Part shown: positions 1 through 11,899 of the stretch, one piece after another | Layout: each line of letters opens with the position of its first letter | How positions within the stretch are numbered: the stretch's first letter is position 1 | Assembly (NCBI GenBank): GCA_017311185.1 | Contig: JAESUZ010001755.1 | Location: 1 to 64,000, forward strand | DNA from: Proteles cristata cristata | Taxonomy: Eukaryota > Chordata > Mammalia > Carnivora > Hyaenidae | Direction of reading: 5' to 3' | Length of the DNA stretch: 64,000 nt | The notes under the pieces: generated by a model | Database searches by the model: none | What the model saw: the letters and a program-made list of their open reading frames with translations, nothing else | What the model was told of the DNA's origin: nothing | Translations under genes and position numbers: made by a program

Positions 1-31
1 GAAGCTGCCCTCAGTTATTTGCCACATGGGC

Positions 32-402
32 TGTCTTAGTCCATCTGGGCTGCCATAAAAGATTGGCATATATTGGGTGGCTTTTAAATAGCAGATATTT
101 ATTTCTCACAGTTCTGGAGGATGGGAAGTCCAAGATCAACTTGCCAGTAGATCTATGTCTTGTGAGAAACCACATTCTGATTCATAGACAGCATCTTTTT
201 GCTGTGTCCTCACATGGTGCAAGAGGCAAGCTTGCTCTCCAGGGTTTCTTCTTTTTATAGAGGCATTAATCGCAATCATGAGGCCTACTCCCTCATGCCC
301 CAATCCCCTCTCAAAGGCCTACCTTCAAATGTCATCATTTGGGGGTTAGTATTTCAACATATGAATTTTAGGGAGTGCAAATATATTCAGTCAATAGGAT
401 AG
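32..402 (-). mobile_element. Old MLT1-type (ERVL-MaLR) solo LTR
   Basis: Read on the minus strand this block has the order typical of MLT1/MST LTRs: a CATATGAA segment near the start, a run about a general AATC block and GAGG..CATGA, then GTGAGGACACAGC, CCAGAACTGTGAGAAATAAA and an end reading GGCAGCCCAGATGGACTAAG. The AATAAA polyadenylation signal lies in the GAGAAATAAA segment (about 105-115). Length is about 370 bp, normal for the family. Family assignment rests on recalled consensus features. The subfamily cannot be fixed by eye. No internal MaLR sequence is visible, so it is probably a solo LTR. Short open frames on the plus strand here are chance. Confidence 0.75.
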
Positions 403-1051
403 GTGTTCTGAGCAGGGATTTTTTTTTTTTTTTTTTTTTTTGCTTTTTCAAAAGCAGTAAAGAAGGGAACATCTCCTCACAGGATAAACTTTATAATCTG
501 ATGTAATGTAATTATGTATATGTAATCACCTACATCACATGGCATTAGCAATATTCCATTGAATAGAAGCAAGTTGGAGATACTGCCATGATCATGGGGA
601 GGGAATTACACAAAAGTGTGATACCAGGGGCCAAGGATCATAGTGGCCACCTTAGAGTTTGCCTACCACAATCATTTTTCACACAAATTAAAAGAAAATT
701 ATCATCCATACTTGATTCTGTACCTTACTATAATTTCCCTTAAAATTACAGTATTTCTATTTTCAAAGAGAAGCACACAGAGACTTACCTTATATTTTTA
801 GTTGATTTCTCCTATCAACAATGCAAATATAACACAATTACTTAACTATTTTCTCCTCGAATAACACTTAATTCTCCTTTTATGCTATTATTAATCTTCT
901 AATACATATTTTTGTATATGTATTATAGGGTACTTCTTTAACTATATACAAAGATAAAATTTTAGCGATATAATTTGTGTTTCAAAAGGTATATAACTAT
1001 AAAACTTTTGTGAATAATGTACAGATTAGGCCAGCTCTGAATATCATCTAA
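403..1051. other. Unassigned AT-rich sequence with a 23-T run
   Basis: This stretch holds a T run at 419-441 followed by about 600 bp of AT-rich DNA. The segment at 545-672 (GC-richer, ending CCTACCACA) looks like an old decayed repeat, but I cannot name it. No coding potential is visible. Confidence 0.4.
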
Positions 1052-1275
1052 CATTTTTTTCTTCAAGTTTTTATTTAAACTCCAGTTAGTTAACATATAG
1101 TGTAACATTAATTTCAGATGTAGAGTTTATTGATTTATTACTTACATACAACACCCAGTGCTCATTATAACAAATATCTTCCTTAATACCCATTACCCGC
1201 TAAATCCATTCATCTGCCTATTTGTCTTACCCTAACCCTAAGTTTGTATTCTACAGTTAAGAGTCTGATCTTTGC

Positions 1276-1498
1276 GGGGCGCCTGGGTGGCTCAGTCGGT
1301 TAAGCCTCTGACTTCGGCTCAGGTCATGATCTCATGGTTCGTGGGTTTAAGCCCTGCGACAGGCTCTGTACTGATAGCTAGCTCAGAGCCTGGAGCTTTC
1401 TTCAGATTTCGTGTCTCCCTCTCTCTCTCTGACCCTCCCCTACTCACACTGTCTCTATCAGAAATAAAGAAAAACATTAATATTTTTTAAATAAAAAA
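1276..1498 (+). mobile_element. Felid tRNA-derived SINE (SINEC_Fc-like)
   Basis: Begins GGGGCGCCTGGGTGGCTCAG. The A box (TGGCTCAGTCGG) and a B-box-like GTTCGTGGGTTTAAGCC segment follow, then a CT-rich stretch and an A-rich tail. An imperfect target duplication AAGAGTCTG (1259-1267) / AAGAGTTTG (about 1497-1505) brackets it within L1-A. Confidence 0.9.
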
Positions 1499-2724
1499 GA
1501 GTTTGTTTTTTCGTTGGCCTCTCTTTCCACCCGTTAGTTCATCTGTTAAGCTTCTCAAATTCAACACATTAGTGAAATCATTTGGTATTTTTCTTTCTCT
1601 GACTGACTTAACCTCACTTAGCAAAATACTCTCTAGCTCCAATCATGTTGTTGCAAATGGCAAGATACCATTCTTTTTAATGGCTAAGTAATATTTCATG
1701 GCATATCACTTCTTTATCCATTAATCAGTCCATGGACATGTTGGCTCTCCATAAACTGGCAATCATTGATAATGCTGCTATAAACATTGGGAGTGCATGT
1801 ATTGTTTTGAATAAGTACTTTTGTTTACTTTGGGTAAATATATAGTATTGTAATTGCTGGATTGTATGGCAGTACTATTTTTAACTTTATGAGAAAAGTC
1901 CATACTCTTTTCCACAGTGGATACAGAAGTTTGCATTTCCACTAACAGTGTAAAAGGGTTCCCCTTTCTCCATATTCTCACCAACATCTGATGTTTCTTA
2001 GGTTGTTAATATTAGCCATTCTGACAGGTGTGAGGTGGTATCTCATCATGATTTGATTTACATTTCCCTAAAGATGAGTGATATTGAACCTCTTTTCACT
2101 TGCTTGTTACCCATCTGTATGTTTTCTTTGAAAAAATGGCTCTTCATATCTTCTGCCCATTTTTACCTGGATTACTTGTTTTTTAGTTTTGAGTTTGATA
2201 AGTTCTTTATATATTTTGGATACTAACCCCTTATCAGTTATGTCATTTGCAAAAATCATATCCAATTCCATACATTGCCTTTTAGTTTGGTTGATTGTTT
2301 TCTTTGCTGTACAGAAGCTTTTTTCTTGATAAACTCCCAATGGTTTATTTTTGCTTTTGTTTCCTTTATTTTAGGAGGCATATCTAGTAAGAAGTTGACA
2401 CAACCTATGTATAAGAGGTTACTGCTGGTGTTCTCCTATAGCATTTTTAATGTTTGAGGACCCACATCCAGGTCTTTAATCCATTTTGAGTTTAATGGTG
2501 TAAGAAAGTGACCCACTTTCATTCTTTTGCATGTTGCTGTCCAGTTTTCCCAATACCATTTGTTCAAGAGACTATCTTTTTTTTCCAATGGATATTCTCT
2601 CCTGCTTTGTTGAAGATTAGTTGACCATAATTTGTGGGGCCATCTCTGGGGTTTATATTCTGTTTCGACAATATATGTGTCTGTTTTGTACCAGTACTAT
2701 AAGGTCTTGATTACTATGCCTTTT

Positions 2725-2930
2725 ATAAAATGTTTTATTTATTTTTGAGAGAGAAATAGAGACAACATGAGCAAGGAAGGGTCAGAGAGAGATGGAGACA
2801 CAAAATCCTAAAACAGGCTCCGAGCTAGCTGTCAGCACAGAGCCCGATGCGGGGCTCAAACCCATGAACCGTGAGATCATGACCTGAGCCGAAGTCGGAC
2901 GCTTAACGGACTGAGCCACCCAGGCACCCC
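2725..2930 (-). mobile_element. Felid SINE (SINEC_Fc-like)
   Basis: Antisense SINE ending GAGCCACCCAGGCACCCC. Flanked by the target duplication TACTATGCCTTTT (2712-2724) / TACTATGTCTTTG (2931-2943) inside L1-A ORF2. Confidence 0.9.
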
Positions 2931-4021
2931 TACTATGTCTTTGTAATATAACTTGAAGTCTGGAACTGTGATACCTCCAGCTTCCCTTTTCTTTTTCAAG
3001 ATTGCCTTGGCAAATCGTGGTCCTTTGTAGTTCTATACAAATTTTAGGAATGTTTGATCTAGCTCTGTGAAAAATGCTGGTGATATTTTGATAAGGATTA
3101 CATTAAATGGGTAGGTTGCTTTGGCTACTAAAGACATTTTAACAATATTTGTTCCAATTCTTGAGCATGGAATTTCTCTCCATTTTTTTTTTTGGTGTCA
3201 TCTTCAATTTCTTTCATAAACGTTTTATAATTTCCATAATACAGATCTTTTATCTTTTTGATTAGGTGTATTCTTAGATATTTTTTTTTCGGTTAAAGTA
3301 TAAATGGAATCAATTCCTTGACTTCTCATTCTGTTGCTTCATTATTGGTGTATAAAAATGCAACATATTTTTGTACATTGATTTTTGTATCCTGTGACTT
3401 TACTGAATAAATGTATCAGTTCTAGCAATTTTTTGTGGAGTCTTTTGGGTTTTCTATGTAGAATATCATGTTGTCTACATTAGTTAAAGTTTGACTTCTT
3501 CCTTGCTAATTTGGGTGCATTTTATTTATTTTCATTGTCTTATTTCTGAGGCTAGGACTTCGAGTACTATATTAAATAATAGCGATGAGACTGAACATCC
3601 TTGTCTTGTTCCTGACAAGCTCTGTTTTTCCACACTGAGTATGATATTAGCTGTGGGTTTTTCATAAAAGGCCTTTATGATGTTGAATTATGTACCCTTT
3701 ATCCCTACTTTGTTGCATTTTTTTTTTGTTTTACCAAGAATTGATGTTGTTCTTTGTCAAATATTTTTAATGTATCTATTGAGAGGCTCATATAGTTATT
3801 ACTTTTTCTTTTATTAATGTGGTGTATCATGTTGAATGCTTTATGAATATTGAGCCATTCTTTCAACCCAGGAATAAATCATACTTGAATGTGTTGTATG
3901 ATTCTTTTAATGTACTGTGAGATACAGTTTTCTAGTATTTTGTTGATAATTTTTGCATCCATATTCATCAGGAATATTGTCTGCACTTCTCTCTTTTGTT
4001 TAATGTTTATTTATTTATTAA

Positions 4022-4238
4022 AAATTTTAAGTTATTTATTTATTTTTGAGAGATAGATAGGAACAGAACACAAGTAGGGGAGGAGCAGAGAGAGAGACAG
4101 AGACATAGAATCCAAACCAAGCTGTAGGCTCTCAGCTGTCTGCACAGAGCCTGATGCAGGGCTTGAACTCACAAGCTGTGAGATCATGACCAGAGCCAAA
4201 GTTGTGTGCTTAACCAACTGAGCCACCCAGGCGCCCCT
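4022..4238 (-). mobile_element. Felid SINE, first of a tail-to-head pair
   Basis: Complete antisense SINE ending CACCCAGGCGCCCC, immediately followed by a second antisense SINE. The pair together is flanked by a CTTCTCT-containing duplication (about 3986 and 4464), so one inserted beside or into the tail of the other. Confidence 0.88.
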
Positions 4239-4245
4239 ATTTATT

Positions 4246-4296
<51 letters not shown>

Positions 4297-4460
4297 TAAA
4301 AAGCAAAAGCAGGGGAGGGCAGAGACAGAGACAGAGAATCCCAAGCAGGCTCCATGCAATATGCACAGAGATCAATCTTGAACTCACAAGCTGTGAGATC
4401 ATGACCTAAGCCAAAACCTAGAGTTGAACCCTAAACATACTGAGCTACCCAGGTGCCCCT
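4239..4460 (-). mobile_element. Felid SINE, second of pair, with expanded CA tail
   Basis: Diverged antisense SINE ending GAGCTACCCAGGTGCCCC. Its tail side holds a perfect CA tract at 4249-4292, probably grown from the SINE tail. The head is more diverged than in its neighbour, so it is likely the older of the two. Confidence 0.82.
4249..4292. repeat. (CA)22 microsatellite
   Basis: Uninterrupted CA dinucleotides lying at the junction of two antisense SINEs. Length polymorphism is likely. Confidence 0.97.
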
Positions 4461-5106
4461 GTACTTCTCTTTTTTAGTGGAGTCTTTGTCTGCTTTTGGA
4501 ATCAGGTTAATGCTGGCCTCATATAAGGAGTTTAGAAGTTTTTATTTTTCCGTTTCAATTTTTTTTAATATTTTGGAAAAATAGTTATTAACTCCTCTTT
4601 AAATGTTTGGAAGAATTCTCCTGTGAAGCCATCTGGTCCTGGAATTTTGTTTGTTGGAGATTTTTGATTACTGATACAATTTATTTGCTGTTTATCAGCC
4701 TCTTCAAATTTTTTAGTTCTTCCTGTTTCAGTTTTGATAGTTTATATGTTTCTAAGAATTATCTATTTCTTCAAAAATTTCTGTTTTTTTTTGCCATATA
4801 ATTTTTCATATTATTCTCTTATAATTGTTAGTATTTCTGTTTTGTTGCTTGTTATTTCTACACTCTCATTTGTGATTTCTTTTATTTGGATTTTTTATCT
4901 TCTCTTTTTGATAAGTCTAGGTAGGGGGTTATTAATTTCACTTTTTTTTTTTCAAAGAACCAGCTCCTAGTTTCACTGATCTGTTCTACTGTGGGTTTTG
5001 CTTTTGTTGTTGTTGTTTCTGTATCATGTATTTCTACTCTAATCTTTACTATATCCCTTCTGCTTTTTCTAGGCTTTATTTCTTGTTCATTTTCTAGCTC
5101 CTTTTA

Positions 5107-5320
5107 AAAAAAATTTTATGTCTTTATTTTATTTTGAGAGACAGAGATAGAGAGCAAGCAGGGGAGGGGCAAAGAGAGAAAGAGACACAGAATCTGAAGC
5201 AGGCTCTAGGCTCTGAGCTGTCAGCACAGAGCTCGACGCGGGGCTCAGACTTAGGGATCGTAAGATCATGACCTGAGCCGAAGTCAGATGCATAACCAAA
5301 TGAGCCCCACAGGTGACCCT
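5107..5320 (-). mobile_element. Felid SINE (SINEC_Fc-like)
   Basis: Antisense SINE with a mutated head (GAGCCCCACAGGTGACCCT). The perfect duplication CTAGCTCCTTTTA at 5094-5106 and 5321-5333 defines the insertion in L1-A. Confidence 0.9.
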
Positions 5321-5885
5321 CTAGCTCCTTTTAGTGTAAGGTCAGGTTGAGTATTTTTTTTTCATTCTTTACATAGGCCACTATTGCTATAATCTTCCCT
5401 CTTATGACCACTTGTGCTGCATCTCAAAGGTTTTCAAATGTGTTTTTATTTTCATTTCTCCATGTATTTTTAAAAATTTCTTCTTGATTTCTGGTTGGTT
5501 CATTCATTTATTGGTAGCATGTTATTTAACCTCCATGTATTTGTATCTTTCCATAATTTTTCTTGTGGTTGACTTCTAGTTTCATTATGTTATGGTTAGA
5601 AAACCATTGTTATGATATGATAGCAATCATTTTATATTTATTGGAGCCTAATTTGTGCTCTAACATGTAATGGGAGAACATCTCATGTGCACTAGAAAAG
5701 AATTTGTATTGTGGTCTTTTAGGATAGAACATTCTGAGTTAAAATTCTCAACTATTATTGTATCATTATCAATTAGTTCTTTTCTGTTTGTATTTAAATA
5801 TTTTTATAGATTTCCATGCTATCATGTTTGATGCATTTAACATATTTAAAATTGTTATGTATTCTTCTTGGATTGTCCCTTTATT

Positions 5886-6138
5886 TATTTTATTTTTTTT
5901 AATGTTTTATTTATTTCTGAGAGAGAAAGAGGGAGAGAGAGAGCGAGAGAGAGAGTATGAGCAGGGGAGGCTTCAGAGAGAAAGAGAGAGAGAGAGACAG
6001 CATCTGAAACAGGCTCCAGGCTCTGAGCTGGCTGTCAGCACAGAGCCTGATGTGGGGCTCAAATCCAGGAACTGTGAGATCATGACTTGAACCAAAGTCG
6101 GACTCTTAACTGACTGAGCCACTCAGGCACTCTATTGC
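5886..6138 (-). mobile_element. Felid SINE with GA-rich expansion
   Basis: Antisense SINE whose CT-rich segment has expanded into GAGA repeats (about 5920-5995 on plus). Perfect duplication ATTGTCCCTTTATT at 5872-5885 and 6139-6152. The 110-codon plus-strand frame across it is not a gene. Confidence 0.9.
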
Positions 6139-6294
6139 ATTGTCCCTTTATTATTATATAGTACTCTTCCACGTCTCTTGGTAAAATCTTTGTTTTAAAT
6201 TCTAGTTTGTCCAATACCAGTTTTCCTTTGTCATCCATTTGCATGATAAGTGTTTCTTCATACCCTCACTTTCAATCTGCAGCTGTCTTGGAAA

Positions 6295-6478
6295 CAATTA
6301 AAATCCTTGGGAAGAAAGCAGGCAAGAACCTCTTTGACCGTGGCTGCAGCAACTTCGCACTCAACATATCTCTGGAGGCAAGGGAACAAAAGCAAAAATG
6401 AGCTAGTGGGACCTCATCAAAATAAAAAGCTTCTGCACGGCAAAGGAAACAATCAGCAAAACTAAAGGGCATCTGATG
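6295..6478 (+). mobile_element. Sense L1 ORF2 C-terminal fragment upstream of L1-B
   Basis: About 180 bp matching the ORF2 segment also present at 10045-10215 and 54560-54725 (the AGGCAAGGGAA and CTTCTGCACGGCAAAGGAAA blocks). It joins directly to the L1-B 5'UTR at about 6479. It lies between the left target duplication of the whole L1-B block and the L1-B start, so it either came in with L1-B (5' transduction) or is a separate earlier insertion. Confidence 0.75.
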
Positions 6479-8332
6479 GGAGGGGAAGGTAAGATGGGGG
6501 AGAAGTAGGGAGTTCCATACTTCCTGCCTGCATTTCTCAAAGAAGGGCTGAAACCAAAAGATGCTGAACCACAAGAGTCTAGGAGGAAAAGAGACAGAGT
6601 CCACTAAGAAGACAGCCTCATTGGCACGTGACTGCAAACAGGGGAAAATAAAAACAGGCTGGAAATCGGAGGCACAGAGGGGAGGGAGCCCCCTCTATGG
6701 AGACACAAAGGGAAAAGAGTGGCTGAAACTGCTCCTAGAACTATCCCTGGAGAAGAGAAAAACCTCTGCCTGGGACAGAGTGTGATCCTATCATCCTATC
6801 TCTAACCACAGGGTGTTCAGAGAGAGATACTAACTCTGTTAGGGGGCTTCTTTTGGCTGGGTGCCCCAGTCACAGAAATCTCCCCTGGAACAGACTGTAC
6901 ACAAGGGACTCAGGCGGCATCAGGAGAAACTGTTCCCCTACTCAATCCCCAGCTAGGAAGTGCCCCAGTTTGCGGGATTACATTTTGGGCAGTATCACTA
7001 CTATACACGGAGTAAGAGCTGGAAACAAGGATGGGGGCAGGACACAGTACACAGCCCACCTTGGCTGCACCCGTGGCACAGTGATATCTGACCCAAAAGA
7101 GTGATTTGCAATACTTGGTTCGAGAAGGGTCTGGGGCAATGCCATTTTTCTCCCCACAACCACCAAAGTGGGGCCTCAGGGAGCTGCCCGCTAGACCCAC
7201 GGTGGGGGCTAGACCCTTCTACACCAAACGATACCCATCTGCATTGCATAGTGCTTTGTTACCAGAGCTGGATGGATGCTGTAGAAAGAGACAGACCCTC
7301 TGCCAAGACCAACATTGATGCATTGCTGTGATTAACTCTAGATCAATTCTTGCTATTCAGATATATTCTCCTTTATCTCATTCTTATCTCTCCCCTCCCC
7401 TGGACTGGGTACTCTGGTTATAGTTTGGTTAAACAGTCACATTTAATCTATTCTCTTCATGTATATTCTACACCTCCATCGTTACCTTCCTATTTCTCTG
7501 AAATAATCAGATTATATAGTTTCTCAGCATAACATTATCTTCGTTGATTTTTTTTCTCCTCACCTCCTGCTGTATTCTCCTTTTTCTCTATCTGAATTAA
7601 GTCTTTTAGTCTATCTGCCTGATTAAAGTTCAATTTCTCTTTATCCCACCCTGTCATTTCTCTCTTTGTTATGCTCTTCCATAAGTACTATCTCCACCCT
7701 GATCTTTATTTGTAGCTGGGATTTCTGGTTTTATGCTTTTAGACTCCCTTTGTCTTTTGTTTTGTTTTGTTTTTGTTTTTTCTCCTTTTTGATTTGATTG
7801 CTTGTTTCATTTGTTTGCACATTTTTATGCTTTTGTTCCCTGTTTGATTGTCTGTCTAATTTCCTTTCCAGGGCTACTTCAAGGAAAAAGCAAAAGTACA
7901 CATGGTAGAGAGTCCCAAATATCACTATGACTAGGGAAATAAAATAACCAAAGGCACAACAAAAGAGACTAAGGGACACCATTAAAAGAACACTTTCTGA
8001 ATGGACAGGTCCTCGACAGTCAATGAGCCTCCCTTAATATAGCAGTACTCACAGGTACAGAGTGCATAACAAGGTTTTAAAACAGACAAGAGACAGAAAA
8101 ACAACCAAAGCGATGAAACAGAAGAACTTTCCCTAAAGAAATTCCAGAAATAAGTGACAGCTAGATAATTGGTCAAAACACATATAAGCAACATAACTGA
8201 ACAAGAATTTAGAACAATCCTCATAAAAATAATCTATGGGCTTGAAAAAAGCATGGAAGACATCAGAGAACCTATTGCAACAAAGACTATGGACCTTAAA
8301 AACAGTTGTGATGAATTCAAAAATGCCATAAA
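6479..8332 (+). mobile_element. L1-B, 5' part: 5'UTR and start of ORF1
   Basis: Plus-strand LINE-1 starting with a 5'UTR head (AAGATGGGGGAGAAGTAGG near 6490) that matches, read in reverse, the 5' end of L1-O at about 60090. The GC-richer 5'UTR block at 7040-7200 (CCACCTTGGCTGCACCC, TCTCCCCACAACCACC) is shared with L1-P at 49705-49860. A T-rich segment and then ORF1 follow from about 8113. ORF1 is broken at 8332 by L1-C and resumes at 11171. Short frames in 6560-7330 are not genes. The L1 5'UTR normally acts as an internal pol II promoter. Whether this decayed copy has activity cannot be told. Confidence 0.85.
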
Positions 8333-8881
8333 TACTAAAGGAAATAGAAGGAGAGCAACAAGAGTACCCCAAATCCAGAAGGAGAAAAGAAATAATAAAA
8401 ATCAGGGGAGAGATAAACAATAAAGAAACCAAAAACAGTTGAACTGATCAGCGAAAACAAGAGTTTTTTTTTTTTTTTTAAAAAAATAAACAAAATAGAC
8501 AAACCACTAGCCAGGCTTTACTTGCAAATAGAATCCAACAGCACATAAAAAAGAATTATCCACCATGATTAAGTGGGATTCATTCCTGGATTACAGGGCT
8601 GGTTCAGTATTTGCTGGTTCAGTATTTACAAATCTGATACATCATATTAACAAAAGAAAAGATAAAAACCATATGATCCTGTCATAGATGAGAAAAAGCA
8701 TTTGACAAGATACAGTATCCCTTAATAAAGACCCTCAAAAAAGGCGAGATAGAAGGAACCTACGTAAACATTATAAAAGCCATCTATGAGAAGTCCTCTA
8801 ACATCATCTTCAATGGGGAAAAACTGAGAGCTTTCCTGCTGAGATCATGAACAAGACAGGGATATCCACTCTCATTTACTG

Positions 8882-9697
8882 TTGTTTAATATAGTGCTGG
8901 AAGTCCTAGCATCAGCCATCAGACAACAAAAGGAAATCAAAGGCATCAGAATTGGCAAAGAAGAAGTCAAACTTTCACTTTTTGCAGACGACATGATACT
9001 CTACATAGAAAACCTGACAGATTCCACCAGAAGCCTACTAGAACTGATCCATGAATTCAGCAAAGTTTCAGGATACAAAATCAATGTACAGAAATCGGTT
9101 GCATGTTTTTATACCAATAATGAAGCAACAGAAAAAGAAATCAAGAAACTGATCCCGTTCACAATTGCACAAAAAAAACATAAAATACCTAGGAAGAAAC
9201 CTAACAAAAGATATAATAGGTCTGTATGATGAAAACTATAGAAAACTGATGATGGAAATTGAAGAAGACACAAAGAAATGGAAAATCATTCCATGCTCAT
9301 GGATTGGAAGATTAATGTAAAAATGTCATTGTTACCCAAAGCAATCTACACATTAAATGCAATCCCAATCAAAATTGCACCAGCATTCTTCTCAAAACTA
9401 GAACAAACTATCCTAAAATGTGTATGGAAACACAAAAGACCCCAAATATTCAAAGTAATATTGAAGAAGAAAACCCAAATGGGAGGCATCACCATCTCAA
9501 ACATTAGCCTCTACTACAAAGCTATAATCATAAAGACAGTAGAATATTGGCACAAAAACAGACACATAGACCAATGGAATAGAATAGAGAACTTAGAATT
9601 GCACCCACAAATGTACAGCCAACTAATCTTTGACAAAGCCAGAGATAGTATCCAATGGACAAAAGACACCCTCTTTATTTTTTTTTTTAATTTTTAA
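8882..9697 (+). pseudogene. L1-C ORF2 reverse transcriptase palm and thumb remnant
   Basis: Two open blocks (115 and 139 codons) in different frames, 8882-9229 and 9278-9694, encode L1 ORF2 from the RT palm onward. The active-site box reads F-A-D-D at 8981-8992, so the two catalytic aspartates survive here, followed by [12 protein letters not shown] frameshift near 9180-9240 (an A run at about 9172-9180) separates the blocks, and a SINE cuts the second one. L1 ORF2p normally supplies the endonuclease and reverse transcriptase for target-primed insertion. This copy lacks the endonuclease and cannot be functional. Confidence 0.88.
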
Positions 9698-9897
9698 CGT
9701 TCATTTATTTTTGAGACAGAGACAGAGCACGAGCTGGGGAGGGGCAGAGAGAGAAGGAGACGTAGAATCCGAAACAGGCTCCAGGCTCTGAGTTGTCAGC
9801 ACAGAGCCCAATGCGGGGCTCGAACCCACAGACCACGAGATCATGACCTGAGCACAAGTCAGACGCCCAACCGACTGAGCCACCCAGGTGCCTCAAA
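9678..9897 (-). mobile_element. Felid SINE in L1-C ORF2
   Basis: Antisense SINE ending GAGCCACCCAGGTGCCTC. Target duplication ACACCCTCTTTA (9666-9677) / ACATCCTCTTTA (9898-9909). Confidence 0.92.
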
Positions 9898-9909
9898 ACA
9901 TCCTCTTTA

Positions 9910-10900
9910 TCAGATGGTGCTGGGAGACCTGGACAGCAACATGCAGAAGAATTAAACTAGATCATTTGCTCACACCATACAAAAAAATAAACTCAAAATG
10001 GATAAAGGACCTGAACGTGAGACAGGAAACCATCAAAACCCTAGAGGAGAAAGCAGGAAACAACTTCCTTGACCTCCACCGCAGCAATTTCTTACCTGAC
10101 ACATCCCCAAAGGCAAGGGAATCAAGAGCAAAAATTAGCTATGGGGACCTCATCAAGATTAAAAGCTTCTGCATGGGAAAGGAAATAATAAAACTTATAG
10201 GCAACTGACAGAATGGGAAAAGACAGTTGCAAATTACATATCATATAAAGGGCTAGCATCCAAAATCTATAAGGAACTCATCAAACTCCATACCCAAGAA
10301 ACAAATAATGCAGTGAAGAAATGGGCAGAAGACATGGACAGACACTTCTCCAAAGAGGACATCCAGATGGCCAACAGACACATGAAACGATGCTCATCGT
10401 CCCTCATCATCAGGGAAATACAAATCAAAATCACACTGAGATACCACCTCATGACAGTCAGTGTGGCTAAAATGAACAAATCAGGAGACTCTTGATGCTG
10501 TCAAGAAGTGGAGAATTGGGCACCCTACTACACTGTTGGTGGGAATGTAACTGGTGCAACCCCTCTGGAAAACAGTATGGAGGTTCCACAAAAAATTTAA
10601 AATAGAACTCCCCTATGACTTAGCAGTAGCACTGCTAGGGATTTTCCCAAGGGATACAGGAGTGCTGACGCATAGGGATACATGTACCCCAATGTTCATA
10701 GCAGTACTCTCAACAACAGCCAACACATGGAAAGAACCTAAGGGTCCATTAACTGTTGAATGGATCAGGAAGATGTGGTATATTTATACAATGGAATGCT
10801 GCATGGCAATGAGAAAGAATGAAATCTGGCCATTAGTGTAGCAACATGGATAGAACTAGAGGGTAATATGATGAGCGAAATAAGCAGGCAGAGAAGGACA
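9910..10900 (+). pseudogene. L1-C ORF2 C-terminal remnant
   Basis: The C-terminal third of ORF2 continues after the SINE as open pieces of 106, 60 and 95 codons (9888-10205, 10313-10492, 10554-10838), interrupted by frameshifts. The last one ends with the block around the codons for MEYYMA-like residues that closes ORF2 in carnivore L1s. The G-rich 3'UTR follows. Confidence 0.8.
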
Positions 10901-11899
10901 GATACCATATGTTTGGACATATAGGTGGATTAGGAGGAAGCTAACGGAGGACCATGAGGGAGAAGAAGGGGAAAAATAGTTGGGGAGAGGGAGGGAGGCA
11001 AACCATGAGAGATTCTTGAATGCTGAGAACAAACTGAGCGCTGATGGAGGTGGGGGAGAGGGGAAGGGGGGTGATGAGCATTAGGGAGAGCAGTTGTTGG
11101 GATGAGCCCTGGGTGTTATATGGAACCAACTTGACAATAATCTATTTAAGAAAAGAAAAGAAAAATTAAAAAATGCTATAAAAGAGGTGCATAATAAAAT
11201 GAAGCCACTACACGGATTGAAGAAGCAGAGAGGAGACTAGGTGAATTAGAAACAAAATTATAGAAAAAGAGGAAACCAAGGATTAGAGAAAAATTGATCC
11301 AGAAGCATGAAAGGACAATTCGAGAACTGAGTAATACAAACGGAACAATATGCATGTCATAAGAATTCCTGAAGACAAGGAGTGAGAGAAAGGCACTGAA
11401 GGGGTACTTCAGCAAATTATACCTGAGAACTTCCCCAATCTGGGGAAGGAAACAGACACTGAAATCTAAGATGTACAGAGAACTACCCTTAGGCGTAATT
11501 TGAATTGATCTTTTGCATGACATATCATAGTGAAACTGGCAAAGTACAAGGAGAAAGAGAATTCTGAAAGCAGATAGGGAAAACAATGGCTCTAACATAC
11601 AAAGGGAAGCCTATCAGAGTGGTGACAGACCTATCTACTGAAACTTGGCAGACCAGAAAGGAATGGCAGGAAATCTTTAATATGAAAAACAGAAAATATA
11701 TGCAGCCAAGAATCTTTATACAGAAAGCCTATCATTCAGGATAGAAGGAGAGATAAAGGTTTTCCTAAACAAACAAAAATTGAAATAATTTATCACCACT
11801 AAAACAGCACTACAAGAAATCCTGAGGGCACCTCTATGAGGGAAATGTTACAAGGAATGCAAAGTACCAGAGACACCACTACAAGCATGAATCCTACAG

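Larger units (their letters stand above)
1052..6294 (-). mobile_element. L1-A, 3' part: old LINE-1 (3'UTR and most of ORF2)
   Basis: Read on the minus strand this is LINE-1 running from the endonuclease end of ORF2 (about 6290) through reverse transcriptase to the 3'UTR, ending in an A-rich tail (T-rich on plus at 1052-1070). The order matches the other L1 copies in the window: the 3'UTR block with AACACCCAGTGCTCAT near 1150, the ORF2 C-terminal cysteine-region block near 1900-2000, and the RT block near 3600-3900. It is heavily mutated with no long frame. Five SINEs interrupt it. It resumes at 14775, giving one full-span element split by the L1-B insertion. The divergence and the embedded SINEs suggest an early carnivore-age L1. 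Confidence 0.85.
8333..11170 (+). mobile_element. L1-C: 5'-truncated LINE-1 inserted in L1-B ORF1
   Basis: Plus-strand L1 beginning within ORF2 (just after the endonuclease) and running through RT, the C-terminal region and the G-rich 3'UTR to an A-rich tail (11140-11170). The target duplication AAAAATGCCATAAA (8319-8332) / AAAATGCTATAAA (about 11170-11182) brackets it, and L1-B ORF1 continues on the far side. Near 8521 about 500 bp of ORF2 are missing compared with L1-P, which joins the region before the RT fingers to a later RT segment. One SINE sits inside at 9678-9897. Confidence 0.88.

Noticed and set aside
1..14. Match of the first 14 bases (GAAGCTGCCCTCAG) to antisense L1 at about 20871
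   Set aside because: Too short to support an L1 fragment. The following bases do not continue the match.
1276..1350. Genuine tRNA gene
   Set aside because: The SINE heads have A and B boxes, but the 70-bp head does not keep a cloverleaf and is followed by CT-rich and A-rich SINE tails.
6272..6637. 121-codon minus-strand frame
   Set aside because: A shadow of the sense ORF2 fragment and the L1-B 5'UTR junction.
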